NCBI GenBank assembly: GCA_015039465.1
Contig: MU130701.1
Location: 1 to 64,000 of the forward strand
From: Phlegmacium glaucopus
Taxonomy: Eukaryota > Basidiomycota > Agaricomycetes > Agaricales > Cortinariaceae
Direction of reading: 5' to 3'
DNA length: 64,000 nt
Shown in pieces: positions 1-10,353 of this stretch. Made by a program: the position numbers and the translations under genes. Within the stretch, counting starts at the first letter, position 1. The number at the start of each line of letters is the position of its first letter. The notes under the pieces were generated by a model. It saw only the letters and a program-made list of their open reading frames with translations, was not told the origin of the DNA and did not search any database.

Positions 1-215
1 CATAAAAATTGCATAAAAACTACACAAGGTAGCAATGACAATCATAAGAAATTAAGATTTCATGCATACCAACTACTTGCAAGAAACTGTAGCCATAATA
101 ATTACTATTCCACTAAGACACTGTTGGTATGAATGTGTTTGAGCAATAGATGGTTGACTTTGAGAAGTGCTTATAAAAATAAGGTAGTTAGTGCACTAGA
201 AGAAGCTACTGCAGC

Positions 216-721
216 TAGTGTTTGGTATTTTTGGACAGGACCAGGACTGCAACTGGTCCACTAAGCTTCTAGAAGGTCAAAAGACCAGACTGGACCAATT
301 GGGACCGGTCCACATCGGTTTTTTGCAGTCCTGGACCGGACTTTTGACAAATACCGGTCATATATTCATATATAACATCAAACAAATATGTAGATGTGAT
401 CGATACCTTCAGAATAAGCCCAAGAACGTTAAATTCCGTTGGGAATTGACAATTTTATGATGATATTATTTGTTTTCTACTATTTTGTGTACATTTTTAC
501 TGTTTTATTTTTTTCTCAGTGAATATTTGACCAATAAATACGGTCTTTATGTTGTTTGAAAGGGAAAAATCAGGGCTACAGAACTACTAGTTTAGATTGG
601 TCTTTTTCCAGTCTTTGCTTCTCAAAAACCAAAAAACCGGACTGCTGGTCCGGTCTTTTGCAGTCTGGTCTGGTCTTTTTGCAGTTTTTTTCCAGTCCTG
701 CAACTGGACTTCCAAACACTA
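216..721. mobile_element. TA-flanked MITE, GGACC-rich family, copy 1
   Basis: Starts TA-GTGTTTGG and ends CCAAACAC-TA, so it has short terminal inverted repeats with a TA on each side, as in Tc1/mariner-type elements. Both ends carry GGTCC/GGACC-rich subterminal stretches in opposite orientation (for example AGGACTGCAACTGG near the left, CCAGTCCTGCAACTGG near the right). The AT-rich middle is homologous to the middle of the element at about 1745-2180 (shared AAGCCCAA..CGTTAAATT-type stretch). It contains no coding capacity. The short arc ORFs over it are meaningless. Confidence 0.6.
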
Positions 722-756
722 AAGTCTGCAGCTGCTCCTAAGGAGTGGGCTATGGA

Positions 757-828
757 AATATGGTTTATACTTTGTTTCTTATATTTAAATCAAATTGTTT
801 TTGGACTTATGGTTCAAACCAGTTCTGT

Positions 829-917
<89 letters not shown>

Positions 918-989
918 TTCCTAAGTGGTTCTGGTTCTGGTTCTGAGAAAATGGGTCCCAAACTGAACTGAACTGAACTTCAGCAACCC
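757..989. mobile_element. Right-end fragment of the GGGATGCC TA-element family with a TTCTGG tract
   Basis: The sequence TTATGGTTCAAACCAGTTCTG, then a (GGTTCT)n hexamer tract (about 823-948), then GAGAAAATGGGTCCC and a terminal ACTTCAGCAACCC-TA matches the right ends of the elements ending at 4711 and 51021. The left part is missing. The (GGTTCT)n tract explains the serine-glycine ORF here, which is not a gene. Confidence 0.6.
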
Positions 990-1068
990 TAACACAGATG
1001 ATGATGCTGATGGAACCAATTCAGAGGAAGACTCATATAACAGACCACTTCAGAAAGAAGGCAGTAGC

Positions 1069-1335
1069 TGTTGGAATATTTTTAGTATGAGCTGAAATGT
1101 TTTGATAATGGACCTAAGTAGATAGCAGGAATACTGACCAATAGCAGATACTACTCATAGATAGCTTATCAGTTACCCAGATTTTGTAGGATGTATAAGT
1201 AGTAAACCTTTGAGGACAGAATTCCTCATCGGTTTGAACCAATACACATTGTATTCCCCCTCTAGCTCTAAGCCTGTTGTGTTAGTGCTCTCTGCTAGTC
1301 TGTGTACTTCAACCCAATTACCCAAAATTTCAACA
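1069..1335 (-). mobile_element. Solo LTR, family A (267 bp), with 5-bp target duplication
   Basis: On the minus strand the element begins TGTTGAAATTTTGG and ends TATTCCAACA, so it has TGTTG/CAACA ends. It is flanked by identical GTAGC pentamers (1064-1068 and 1336-1340), the 5-bp duplication expected for retroviral-type integration. It is homologous along its length to the plus-strand copy at 51906-52174 (shared GGTTCA.ACCGATGAGGA and CTATGAGT blocks). No internal region accompanies it, so it is a solo LTR left by recombination. Confidence 0.8.
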
Positions 1336-1565
1336 GTAGCAAGCATTTGGGTTCATCAGGCATGTGATCTGAGTACATTGTTAAATTTTATCCTAACTAG
1401 TAACAACATATTATATAGTGTTTAAAAGTCCGGTCTGTTGGAGTAATACAAGTTTCAACTTGTTGTTTTATTTCTAAGCGCGTTATCTTTCAGATCTTAT
1501 CATTTTTCTGTATTTTTGTGTCCCAATAATGGTCACATCTTATAGTCACAGATTTTAGTATAGCA

Positions 1566-1705
1566 AGTCTCAACTTTCTATCAAAAGTTGAGACATGAGT
1601 TCACTTGTTTATTCCTTAGTTATAATATCTAACATATACCTAGTTATTCATTTATTGTTCTAGGTATATTAATTAAATCAACTTTCTATCAAAAGCTGAG
1701 ACTTA
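1566..1705. repeat. Duplicated small hairpin motif
   Basis: GTCTCAACTTT-ctatc-AAAAGTTGAGAC at about 1567-1594 is an 11-12 bp stem with a 5-nt loop. A degenerate second copy (CAACTTTCTATCAAAAGCTG) lies about 110 bp downstream, near 1679, followed in both cases by a TTATTC/GTTCTAG-like block. It is probably part of an old repeat. No function is inferred. Confidence 0.4.
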
Positions 1706-1744
1706 TTCATTTATTGTTCTAGCTGCAAAATATTACAGCAACAT

Positions 1745-2180
1745 GGTCCAGTCCAGTTTTTGGCACCCAGGGGCTCTAACCAATACCAATACCAATTATC
1801 TTTCATCCCAGAACCAAAAATAACCTAACTGGACTGCAACTAACCAGTTAGGACCATAAAATTGAAAGTCAGCAAAAAATAGGCAAATCCGTCCATATAT
1901 GTCTCAGTAAATATTATTTCCACTTATATTAGCTTTAAAACGAGCCCAATAACGCTTAATTTGGTGAAGAATTGACATATTTATGAAAATAATCTTAAAA
2001 ATCTACAATTTTGACTAATATTTAGAGATTTGACAATAACTCAGTCAAATTTTGAGCATTTTTGACATTCTTAGGCACATTTTGAAGGGGTAAAATAGAG
2101 GCAGTTATAACCGGTTATTTTATTTTCAAAATTGACTAACCCTAGCAGCTTTGCAGTTAGGTCCAGTTAGGTCTCAGTTA
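1745..2180. mobile_element. Diverged second copy of the GGACC-rich MITE family
   Basis: It is rich in GGTCCAGT/ACTGGACTGCAACT motifs at both ends, and its AT-rich centre (GAGCCCAATAACGCTTAATT..GAATTGACA) aligns with the centre of the element at 216-721. Ends are not sharply definable by eye. The solo LTR at 2186 lies immediately to its right and may have inserted into it. Confidence 0.4.
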
Positions 2181-2185
2181 TTTTC

Positions 2186-2600
2186 TGTTAGGGGACACCT
2201 GATTCCAAACCAAACCTCAACCTCAGGACTATACATCCCACCTTTCCAACAACCTCCATCCTTCCATCCAACTCTGCTTCCATCACCAGTTTACTCCATA
2301 ACTCTGTAACTCCACTCCAGATCCAATCCTCCAGTTCACTCCATCTTTTATTTTTATTTTTCACATCACACCACTTCTTAATTAATTAATTAATTATTAT
2401 CATATCATTCCTTTATTTATTTTATATCTCTGTTATGTCTATATTAGTACTTAAATACCCCTCAGCCTAGCAGGGATCCCCATCCTTTCCTCTTTGGATC
2501 CCCTGCTAGGTGAGTCACTTGTAGATATCTCTTCTGAAATATTATTAACTTTGGATTCCCTGCTAGTCTGACTAAAGTCAGTATTGCAGTTGCCCTAACA
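2186..2600 (+). mobile_element. Solo LTR, family B (415 bp), with 5-bp target duplication
   Basis: Begins TGTTAGGGGACACC and ends GTTGCCCTAACA, so the termini TGTTAGGG/CCCTAACA are an 8-bp perfect inverted repeat. Identical TTTTC pentamers flank it (2181-2185 and 2601-2605). A TATA-like TTAAATACCCC near 2450 suggests plus orientation, with U3 to the left. The sequence from about 2235 to 2600 is closely matched by 42130-42488 and, in reverse, by a degenerate piece at 50231-50330. There is no internal retrotransposon region. Confidence 0.8.
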
Positions 2601-4022
2601 TTTTCCAGTTAACTAACCATATTTACTTATTTTATGATCAATTTATGGTAAATCAGCTCAATTTACAGGTTCAATTTATGAAATTGAGCTAGTTCAACAT
2701 TGCACACCCTTAGTTCTTGCCTCCCGTCACTGATTGACAGCTCAGGGTCTCATCCTAACTGGTCAGTAAGCCAGAAACCAAATATCCCTCCCTGCTAGAT
2801 ATAAATCTATATGCTCCTATATGCTTCTTACAATATAGCCTATATATATAGCCTATAATCTATTAATCTATAGCTAGTGTTTACTAAAACAAAACAAAAA
2901 ACTCTAAAAGGAACTTGTTATTGGACACAGGAAAAGGGTGTGGGCTGGCTTACCAAGCTCCCCCATCATTTCCAACACGAACTTCATCAACTTCTCACCA
3001 CTTCCTGATCTCCCTCCCCAGGGTCCCATGCTGATTTACCCAGGATTTACCGGCCCCCGTAAATTTGGCAAAATATCTCTACTTATTTGCATTATTCTAC
3101 AGGTTAAATGGCACAATGTTGTTGAGACAATGAAGGCCACTGTGGACAAAGTTGGTAAGGCCACTGTGAGCAAAGTGTATGTGGCCTAACATGCCACATA
3201 AATGGGCCACCTCCATTGTATCATCCTAATATAAATACCGTACTATTTACACAAACATACCTCAGTCGTTATATCAAGTGACTGAGGTATGCCATCTTGT
3301 TTTATCTTTCACTTGCATCATTTACTCATACTGTATCTAGTGTTACATACTATCTAGGTACAGTTGACCAAATATAGTCGTTATATCAAGTGACTGAGTG
3401 TTACATTACTACCTAGGGTTTAAGATCTTAACAAATGTACCTGTATCTGTAATGAAAATATTTATTCAAGTCACCAACACCATATATTTCCAATCAGAAG
3501 TACATCATTTTTTGGTCTGGCATAGTACATAATCAATAATATGTCTCATTTACTTTATAACTTCAGGTTTTATTGATATTAATACACTCCTATTGCAAGA
3601 ATACAATTCAAAGTTGTCACTAGTTGGCAAAATGATTTAGTAGTATTTTTTCTTTTCATGTTTACTTTTAGTGATGTCATAGTTATAACACCAATACTAC
3701 AAACTTCTGGCCTCAAATTTCAAGATATATTTATTGCTAAGAAATAAGATGTAATTTTAGAAAATAAAATTTAAAATAAGAATTTCTTGTCTAATTGGTG
3801 CAGTACTTTACCCTCCCCCACACATTCCGCTCGGATCCGAGCAGATCCAAGCAGTCCAAGCAGATCCGAGCAGATTCCAAGCGGAATGGTTGGATCCAAG
3901 CAGAGTCCAAGCAGAGTCCAAGCAGAGTCCAAGCAGAGTCCAAGCAGATTCCAAGCAGATTCCAAGCAGATTCCAAGTGGATCCAAGCAAATAAGACACA
4001 AATTTATTGGGAAAATACTTCT

Positions 4023-4381
4023 GTTAAGGCTTTGTTAAGGTTTTGTTAAGGTTTTTTTAAGGTTTTTGTTATGGTTTTGTTAAGGTTTTGTTAAGGTTTT
4101 TGTTAAGGTTCTGTTAAGGTTAGGGAGGTATATAATTTGTTAGGGTTTTGTTAAGGTTTTGTTAAGGTTTTTGTTAAGGTTGTGTTAAGGTTAGGGAGGT
4201 ACATCAGCAAACCTTGGTGTGACCTACAGTCACTACAGGTCACTACAGGCTCTGCCCAGTGCTGCGTAGTGACCTATAGTGACCATAGTGACCATAGGTC
4301 ACACCAAGGTTTGCTGATGTATATGGTTTGTTAAGGTTTTATTAAGGTTTTGTTAAGGTTTTGTTAAGGTTAGGGAGGTAT
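4023..4381. repeat. TTAAGGTTTTG tandem repeat
   Basis: Irregular tandem copies of GTTAAGGTTTT(T)GTTAAGG run from about 4023 to 4198 and again from about 4325 to 4375, split by the foldback at 4202-4319. It lies in the centre of the hAT-like MITE. It resembles no telomere repeat exactly and is treated as simple internal satellite. Confidence 0.6.
4202..4319. mobile_element. 118-bp foldback element with TA target duplication
   Basis: CATCAGCAAACCTTGGTGTG on the left is matched exactly in reverse on the right (CACACCAAGGTTTGCTGATG), and the complementarity continues inward through GACCTA and GTGACC blocks. TA dinucleotides stand on both sides (4200-4201 and 4320-4321). It interrupts the TTAAGGTTTTG repeat, so it is younger than the repeat and than the hAT-like MITE that carries it. 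Confidence 0.75.
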
Positions 4382-5224
4382 ATAGGTTCCATTCCTAGCA
4401 GTCCAAGCAGATCCGAGCAGGTCTGAGCAAATTCCACTCAGAATACACTCAGAAAGTGCTTGGATCTGCTTGGATCTGCTTGGAATTTGCTCAGAATCTG
4501 CTCAGAATCTGCTTGGACTCTGCTCAGATCCAACCATTCCACTCGGAATCTACTCGGATCTGCTCAGACTGCTCAGGGGAGAGTAAAGACCTCAATTGGT
4601 GATATTTTAACAAAAGTCTATTTTTAACTGGTTCTTATGGTGAGAACTGGTTCTGGTTCTGGTTCTGAGAAAATGGGTCCTGAACCAAACCAAACTGAAC
4701 TTTGGCAACCCTATGCAATATGACACAATTAGCACAATAACTAAATAATTCCAACAAGAACATGCCAACCTGGCTCTACAAATACTTTGTGACCACTATT
4801 GACATGAAGTGAAACAAGGGTGAACAACAACAAGAGAGACAATGACAAGGCTTGATTCTGAACTCTGGAGTAACCTTTTCAAACTCACTATTTCTCATTT
4901 TGCCAGCCACTAGTGACATTTCCTGCCATTCAGCTTGTTGAAAAATCTATCATAACACTGACACATGGACATACCTTTCAATATTTAATCCCCTACTCTA
5001 ATATTTCTTAGCGACAGCATACCATCTTCAGAAATTACAGATAGTTGATGAGCTGTCCAATGGCCGTCTCTCGCAGGTAAATTGCTGAACTGGTAACGAA
5101 AGATTGATCACAATATACGGTGAACTGATACACATGCAGATGCCATTTCATTAGTATCACAACGAACATCAAAAACCCATACTTTTTGATGGCTACATGA
5201 CACACAAGCCCAACATACGAAGAA

Positions 5225-7557
5225 TCAGCGCCCAGAACCATATTCCTTCAAATGGTACAATAACACCCTGCCACGGGTGTTCCCAACGGCCACATATTCA
5301 CTCCTAGCAGAGAAATCTACAGCGGTGACGTGTCCTAACGGTGTACTTGAAGTAGGCCAGTTCCCGAAGGAAGTTAAACTCGGAAGGTGGATCTAAGGAG
5401 GGAAAGGATGAGTGAACGAGGCCCTCAGGAGAAAAGAAAAAGCTGGAATGAAGGAAAGGAGGTTCGGCGGAATGCCAGAAATCCAATCGTCACGGGCCAA
5501 ATGTAAATTCGTACGAATGACCGAAGAATTGGGGAAAAAGAATGAAAGAATGAAAAGAAGAAAAACCCGAAAGTCAAGAAGCAAAGCAAATGACCTACCA
5601 ATCTCATAGCATCTTTTTTATCTCTACTTGCCATAGCTAGAATCTGTGCATCATGATTAAACCTCAAAGTTGATATGGGAGTCGTCAAGTGTCCGAGAGC
5701 CTTGACCAGTTTCGGAGATCCAGTTGCAGACGGATTGGTGCCATTGGAAGAAAAGAAATTATCGCCATGATGCATGGCGAAAGAATCGGAGCCGTAGACA
5801 TTGACAAATCCACTGCTGGAACTGTTAAAAGCAAAAAGAAAGAGGAGTCAATAAAATCTGTGGAGCAAAGCAAGAAAAGGGGAAAAAAACCAACCCAATT
5901 GCCATCCACCCGGACCCAACTCTACCAGAACCAGCCAACACCCGTCCAGCACCCCGATACCCACCCTCATCTTTCCATCTTTTCACGCAACGCCTCTGCC
6001 CAACGTCCCAGATATAAACCTCCGCTTCACCAGTTAAAACAGCCAAGTGCTTTTCATCGTCACCTGTTCCACTTCCATTCTCATTGCCTAAGGCTATATC
6101 TTTCCCATCCCCGGGCACCCACCAGAGGCCCTGTATTCCACCACCACCACCGCCACCCCCGGAAGTGCAAGTCAACGAACCCACTACCTGGCCAGCACCA
6201 CTTTTCCAATCGACGAGGTGAACGACACCCCCGCGCCCGGCGACGGCCAGTAAGGAGCCTGTGCAAGGAGAAAAGGCCGTATGTGTGATGGTAGAAGGGG
6301 TACTGCCTCCTCCACTTGCTCCATTTTCTCCCGCTCTCTTTCTCCTCCTACCGACGCCCACGACTGCTGAATCATCAAAAATATCTCCAGAACCCCACAA
6401 CCCACGTCGATGCATTGTACTCGTCCCCTGTTGTAGATCGTATGTGAAGAAAAAAGGACGAGGACCAGAGAGGAGCATGCTATTCCCTTGGGGATGGAAG
6501 AGGACGCTGGTGGGTGAGGTCAACGGGAGAGAGGGCAGATGAAGGGTGGTAAGTAGCGGAGAGAGGTGGCCGTCAATCTAGAAAACGAAAGGTGAGTTTA
6601 AGAGGATAGAAGAAAAGAGCGAGACACACTCACATTAAACAATCTGACCCTCCTATCAGCCGTGGCGACACATAACACTGGTACGTCAGGCTTAGGATGA
6701 AAACTCAATACCCTAACTTCTCCACTTCCAGAATTCTGCACAGACTGATTTGCGTCGCGTACCCTCTCAATGGACAACGTTCCTGAAGGGATGACGACTG
6801 CCCCTCGTTCCTTCGATTTCGTTTTATCGTTAAGGATTCCCGTAGTGGATGTTTTTATATCATTCACATCCTCTTCTTCTTCGTCCTCTTCCATTTGATC
6901 GTGCGCCTTCTTAGCCCATGCAGGTTCAGGATTGACCCGCTCGAACTGGGCTCTCAGACGCGTCTCGTAATCCTTTCCAGTTATAATATCTTCATCCACG
7001 CCGTGCCTCAGCTTTCGCAAACGGGTAGGGCCAGACAGAAGAGAAACTAGAGCAGTAGGTTGTACCTCGGAGGGGTCTATCCACGCGGATTTTTTCTTCG
7101 TCCGGGACTTTTTTGGAGGTAGCAATTCCTTTTGGCTGGATAGTTCTTGGACTGGAAAGGGATTCGGGTCACTTAAAGGACCATCATCTATGAAAAATAT
7201 CTAGATTGAATAAATAAATAAAAGGTAGGATTAGTATTTTTATTGGGAACAGGAGGTCAAGGAACGAACATCCTGATCCAAGAGGTGCCGCAAGCCCCTC
7301 CCACCCTGGTCATCCATCTCATCACCAGAACTATCCTCATCATGGTTCATGATTGTTTCTTTATGTTTCCCTTTGTCCTCTCCCTTGGGCACATATTTGA
7401 CTCCGAACAATAAACTCTCCAACCTCCTCTCCTCATCATCTTTGCTTTCTTCGTCTAACAACTTCTCCAACCTCGCTGCCTTGTTCGGTGATGGTTGGTC
7501 AACATGAGAGCCTTTTGCTTGTGACGTTTTTTGCCGTTTGCGGGCATGCTTTGGCAT
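5225..7557 (-). CDS. UTP18: U3 snoRNA-associated protein UTP18 (WD40)
   Basis: WD40 component of the small-subunit processome, acting in nucleolar 18S pre-rRNA processing. Exon 1 starts MPKHARKRQK and is basic, then acidic. The second exon (to about 6660) carries the family core, including EVRVLSFHPKPDVPVLCVATADRRVRL at low complexity boundaries (first WD repeat). The following exon covers IDGHLSPLLTT through the ITHTAFSP and LAVLTGEAEVYIWDV repeats. A further exon reads SSSGFVNVYGSDSF..STLRFNHDAQILAMASRDKKDAMRL, and the last reads IHLPSLTSFGNWPTSSTPLGH to GRVLLYHLKEYGSGR-stop. Introns are about 55-70 nt except one of about 200 nt. The HLPSLTSFGNWPT block is the UTP18 signature. Gly- and Ser-rich insertions between repeats are unusual but in frame. 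Splice phase at the first donor (near 7262-7270) is uncertain. Confidence 0.9.
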
Positions 7558-9052
7558 GTTGCCAGCGTATTAGTTATGATACTTAGAACAGAGAATCCAA
7601 GAGAGATAAATTTTAGATATATGGTCACATGACGCAAATCTATCACATGATCAAGTAAAAGCCCCAAGCGCGATACTTAGAACTTAGAACTTAGCACTAG
7701 GTAAGTGTATGAAATTTTGAAGCCTGACGTTTCTTGATATAATACCCTAGGCCTACAGTACACTAACGTTATGGGCAGATCCACGGGTTTGCTGTCAAAT
7801 ATCACAGCTATCATTGGTATCATGGTGGAAGCTTTCATGTTTTGATCACAAGATGCTTGTACCTTCTCCATGACACAACTCTGCGGTAGAGTTAACCTGG
7901 GTCCTGTAGGATGCGTGTCACTGTGGCCAATTTTTGTTATCTACCAATCCATGGACCATAAAAGGTCACAGTGGCTGCTGATCACATATTTTCTCCGTAT
8001 GATTGAACAGCAGCTATCCGACTTGGGGTACAATGGTGGAACTTTAAAAGTGTTAATGAAGGTCCTGTATTTATAGTGAGGCCGTGGACTCCTATAAATT
8101 TAAAGGCAAGTCGTCGTTTTTGTCTCTCTCTCTCTCCATCAGCTACCACACATCAACAATTATCACCTCTTCCCATGGCTCTGAACGAAGCATAGAACAT
8201 GCGAATAGGCGCCCATGTATCGGCCTTTGCCGATACATGGTCACCTATTTACATGCACCTGGTGGCATTTCCGTAGAGCAAAAGCGGCGCCCATGGAGAA
8301 GCTTCCCTTCCCGCTGCATCGCCTATCCTCGGGAAGTCTCTCTAGTTGGTGTCCATATTGACTGGACTATAACAAAGTTAGTAGTTTTTTCTTGAGCATG
8401 ATTTCATTGTAACTTATGAGTATCGACTAGTAGATATGAAGAATCCAGAGTTTTTCTTTATTGGCTTACAGCTGGTCGGTAGACGGCAGTCGTCACCTTG
8501 ACCCCGCTATTGTTAACCTCTCAGGCCATTGACCTGGAGGAAGCAAGGGAAGAACGCATATTAATAAACGGAGGTTACCTTAACTGCATGTGTGTTTCAC
8601 TACTATATTTCTCAAAAAACCCGATGTTTAGCGTGCATAAAACACCTTGTTCTCAGACTGGCAACTGGCAGAATACTGAATGTTTTTCGCCAGCATCAGC
8701 ATCAAGAGGAGTAAATGGTGCATTAGCGGCAGGCGAACACAGATGCTCATATTGAAGATTATACAATATTGCTTTTTCCCTATGAAGGCGGCATTTAGCC
8801 ATGGGTGGAATAGAGAATGGCAGCCAGACCTTCGAATAAGTTCTCCCATTATCCGAATACCTAATATCGGGGATATAAAGCTTGGGCTTGGGTCTTTACA
8901 AATACTTTGAACCCAAGCGATTGCGTCAGTACTGCTTGCTTTGCGTTCATAAGATGACTTCAGCTTCATATCGGTTAAAAGGATTTGTGTTTCAATACAT
9001 ACAAAATATAATGATTCGGCGACTAATAGTTACAGCAGCAGTAAAATACATG
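7558..9052. other. Intergenic spacer with one strong hairpin
   Basis: This stretch of 1.5 kb lies between the UTP18 start and the RTF2 stop. I see no convincing coding exons. The only structured element is the perfect 12-bp inverted repeat at 8213-8240. The region must hold the UTP18 promoter (just right of 7557) and the RTF2 3' end. Confidence 0.5.
8213..8240. repeat. Perfect 12-bp inverted repeat (hairpin), 4-nt loop
   Basis: CCATGTATCGGC-CTTT-GCCGATACATGG. The stem is perfect and GC-capped at the loop. It is not followed by a T-run and is 650 bp from UTP18, so it does not look like a bacterial-style terminator. It could be a small foldback or a binding site. Confidence 0.6.
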
Positions 9053-10179
9053 TCATGCATACTAAACGATGAAGAAAGACATGGTTAGGCAATATGTGAC
9101 AATGAAGAAGTATGATCAGACGCACCCTCGTAAACGTTCCCATCGTCATGAAAGTTTCCTTTCTCTTTGTGCCATCCCCATACAAGCTCTTCACAGCCTC
9201 GCTCATACCCGCTTTCCGCTTTGCCTCCTCCATGGCTAGTCCGCTAACCACCGCTCGACTTGCAGCCGCCATCGACGGATTGAGACTCGGCACAGCAACG
9301 GGTGGCAGCTGTTTCTTGGTTGGTGGCTCAGCCTCTTCAGCCGGCGAGTCAGCGTTCTTCCTCTTCTTGGATTTCTTCTTGGTCGGTTCTAGCAATCTCT
9401 TGCGTTCCAATGCAAAAAACATGTTCTCCTCCTCTTCCTGGGATGGATTGAGCAGAATGACATCGCCAATGGTTGTATATTTCTTGGCACATTGTGGACA
9501 GAGGCTGAGAGCTTCTTGGTCCGGTTCATCATCCAAGGATTTCTCCTTTTCTTTGGGAGAAGCCGCAGATGTAACTGTTTTCAATCCAGCTTGAGAGAAA
9601 ACGCAGCCGCAGGTGGAGATGTAAACGAACGGCTGCACGCCGTTCATCTCTTTTAACGTAAGAGGGCAGACGAATTGAGGGCGTTCCGATGACTCTGCCT
9701 GTGGGTCTGTCGATAGAGGTGCAGGATTTGGCGTAAGGGTCAATGTTTTCACATCCTTTATTTGCCAGTTTGAAAACGTGGATGAGACCTGAAAAATGCT
9801 TAGGACATACCTTAAGAGACCGAATATGCCCGCATATCTTTTGTCCGTCGCCGTACGCTGATTTATCTAGCAAATACTCAATTATCGAGTCCTTGTTGTA
9901 TAGTTTACCCAGTGCACACGACACGACTGGTTCCTGGAGTTTGCGCTGCAGAAGGAGGAAGCAACAGTTAATAATGAGGATTTTTTAACGTTTGAACTTC
10001 TGCTCACCTTTGATAAAGCACAGAAGAACCATCGGGCTCGAGTCTGGTTAGCCTTGTCTGCCTGTTCAGCCTAAGGAATCTTTAAGATATATTCGGTATT
10101 TTCTGAGAATTTCACACACCTTTGGCTTGTTTCTGACTAGATCTCTGCGGTCTGGGATACTTCCTCCATCATTACCCAT
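9053..10179 (-). CDS. RTF2: Replication termination factor 2 (RTF2 / C2HC2-type RING-like)
   Basis: Five exons join in phase: 10120-10179, 10008-10070, 9811-9945, 9126-9755 and a 9-nt last exon 9053-9061, giving 298 residues. The start MGNDGGSIPDRRDLV is the RTF2 N-terminus, followed by RARWFFCALSK (the AxCALSxxxL motif). PQFVCPLTLKEMNG and FVYISTCGCVFSQ with LCPQCAKKY give the RING/U-box-like cysteine set. The protein ends GTFTRYA, the conserved RTF2 tail, which is reached only by splicing the micro-exon TATGCATGA. A lysine-rich linker (KKKSKKRK) is a likely nuclear signal. RTF2 stabilises stalled forks at replication barriers in fission yeast and is linked to ubiquitin/SUMO. It is divergently transcribed from MED21 with 174 bp between the start codons. 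Confidence 0.92.
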
Positions 10180-10353
10180 GCTAGCTACTGGTCAAGAACG
10201 AGCTCGGGTTGCTGACCAAGTTGATCAGGCACCGTGAGAAGAACAACAACAATTATGGTAAACAGTTCTGAACTCCGACCTTTGCCATAGCTATTCGAGG
10301 AGTTATGTTTTCTTAAGCTTGACCGCAGCGCAATGCTGCAGGAATTGTCGCAT
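10180..10353. promoter_or_regulatory. Bidirectional promoter between RTF2 and MED21
   Basis: Only 174 bp separate the two start codons (RTF2 leftward, MED21 rightward), so both genes must share this promoter. No TATA box is obvious. A short antisense reading through here has no family support. Confidence 0.6.

Larger units (their letters stand above)
3801..4593. mobile_element. hAT-like MITE, 793 bp, 8-bp target duplication AATTGGTG
   Basis: Flanked by AATTGGTG at 3793-3800 and 4594-4601. The left end reads CAGTACTTTACCCTCC and the right end, read inward, is GAGGTCTTTACTCTCC, so the ends are imperfect inverted repeats. An 8-bp duplication with CAGT-like ends is the hAT hallmark. The homologous element at 50728-50900 carries a single TCTAATTGGTGATAT, which is the empty site. 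Inside are about 14 TCCAAGCAGA-type units on the left and their reverse complements on the right, plus TTAAGGTTTTG repeats and a further foldback. The ORFs of QAESKQSPSR type are readings of the tandem repeat. Confidence 0.8.
3060..4711. mobile_element. GGGATGCC TA-element, copy A, with a nested hAT-like insertion
   Basis: Blocks at about 3075-3115, 3440-3625, 3636-3800 and 4602-4711 match the element at 49821-51021 in the same order (for example CACCAACAC.ATATATTTCC and TTCTTGTCTAATTGGTG). The right terminus is ACTTTGGCAACCC followed by TA. The left terminus is not visible, so this copy looks 5'-damaged, and about 3118-3440 is extra sequence absent from the other copy. The 3801-4593 block is a clean insertion and is annotated separately. 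Confidence 0.6.

Noticed and set aside
829..948. Gly-Ser repeat protein ORF
   Set aside because: It is the (GGTTCT)n tract of a transposon end.
3771..4049. Overlapping repeat-peptide ORFs on both strands
   Set aside because: They are readings of the TCCAAGCAGA tandem repeat within the hAT-like MITE.
5689..6542. Plus-strand ORFs of up to 199 codons over the UTP18 gene
   Set aside because: They are antisense shadows of conserved UTP18 exons.
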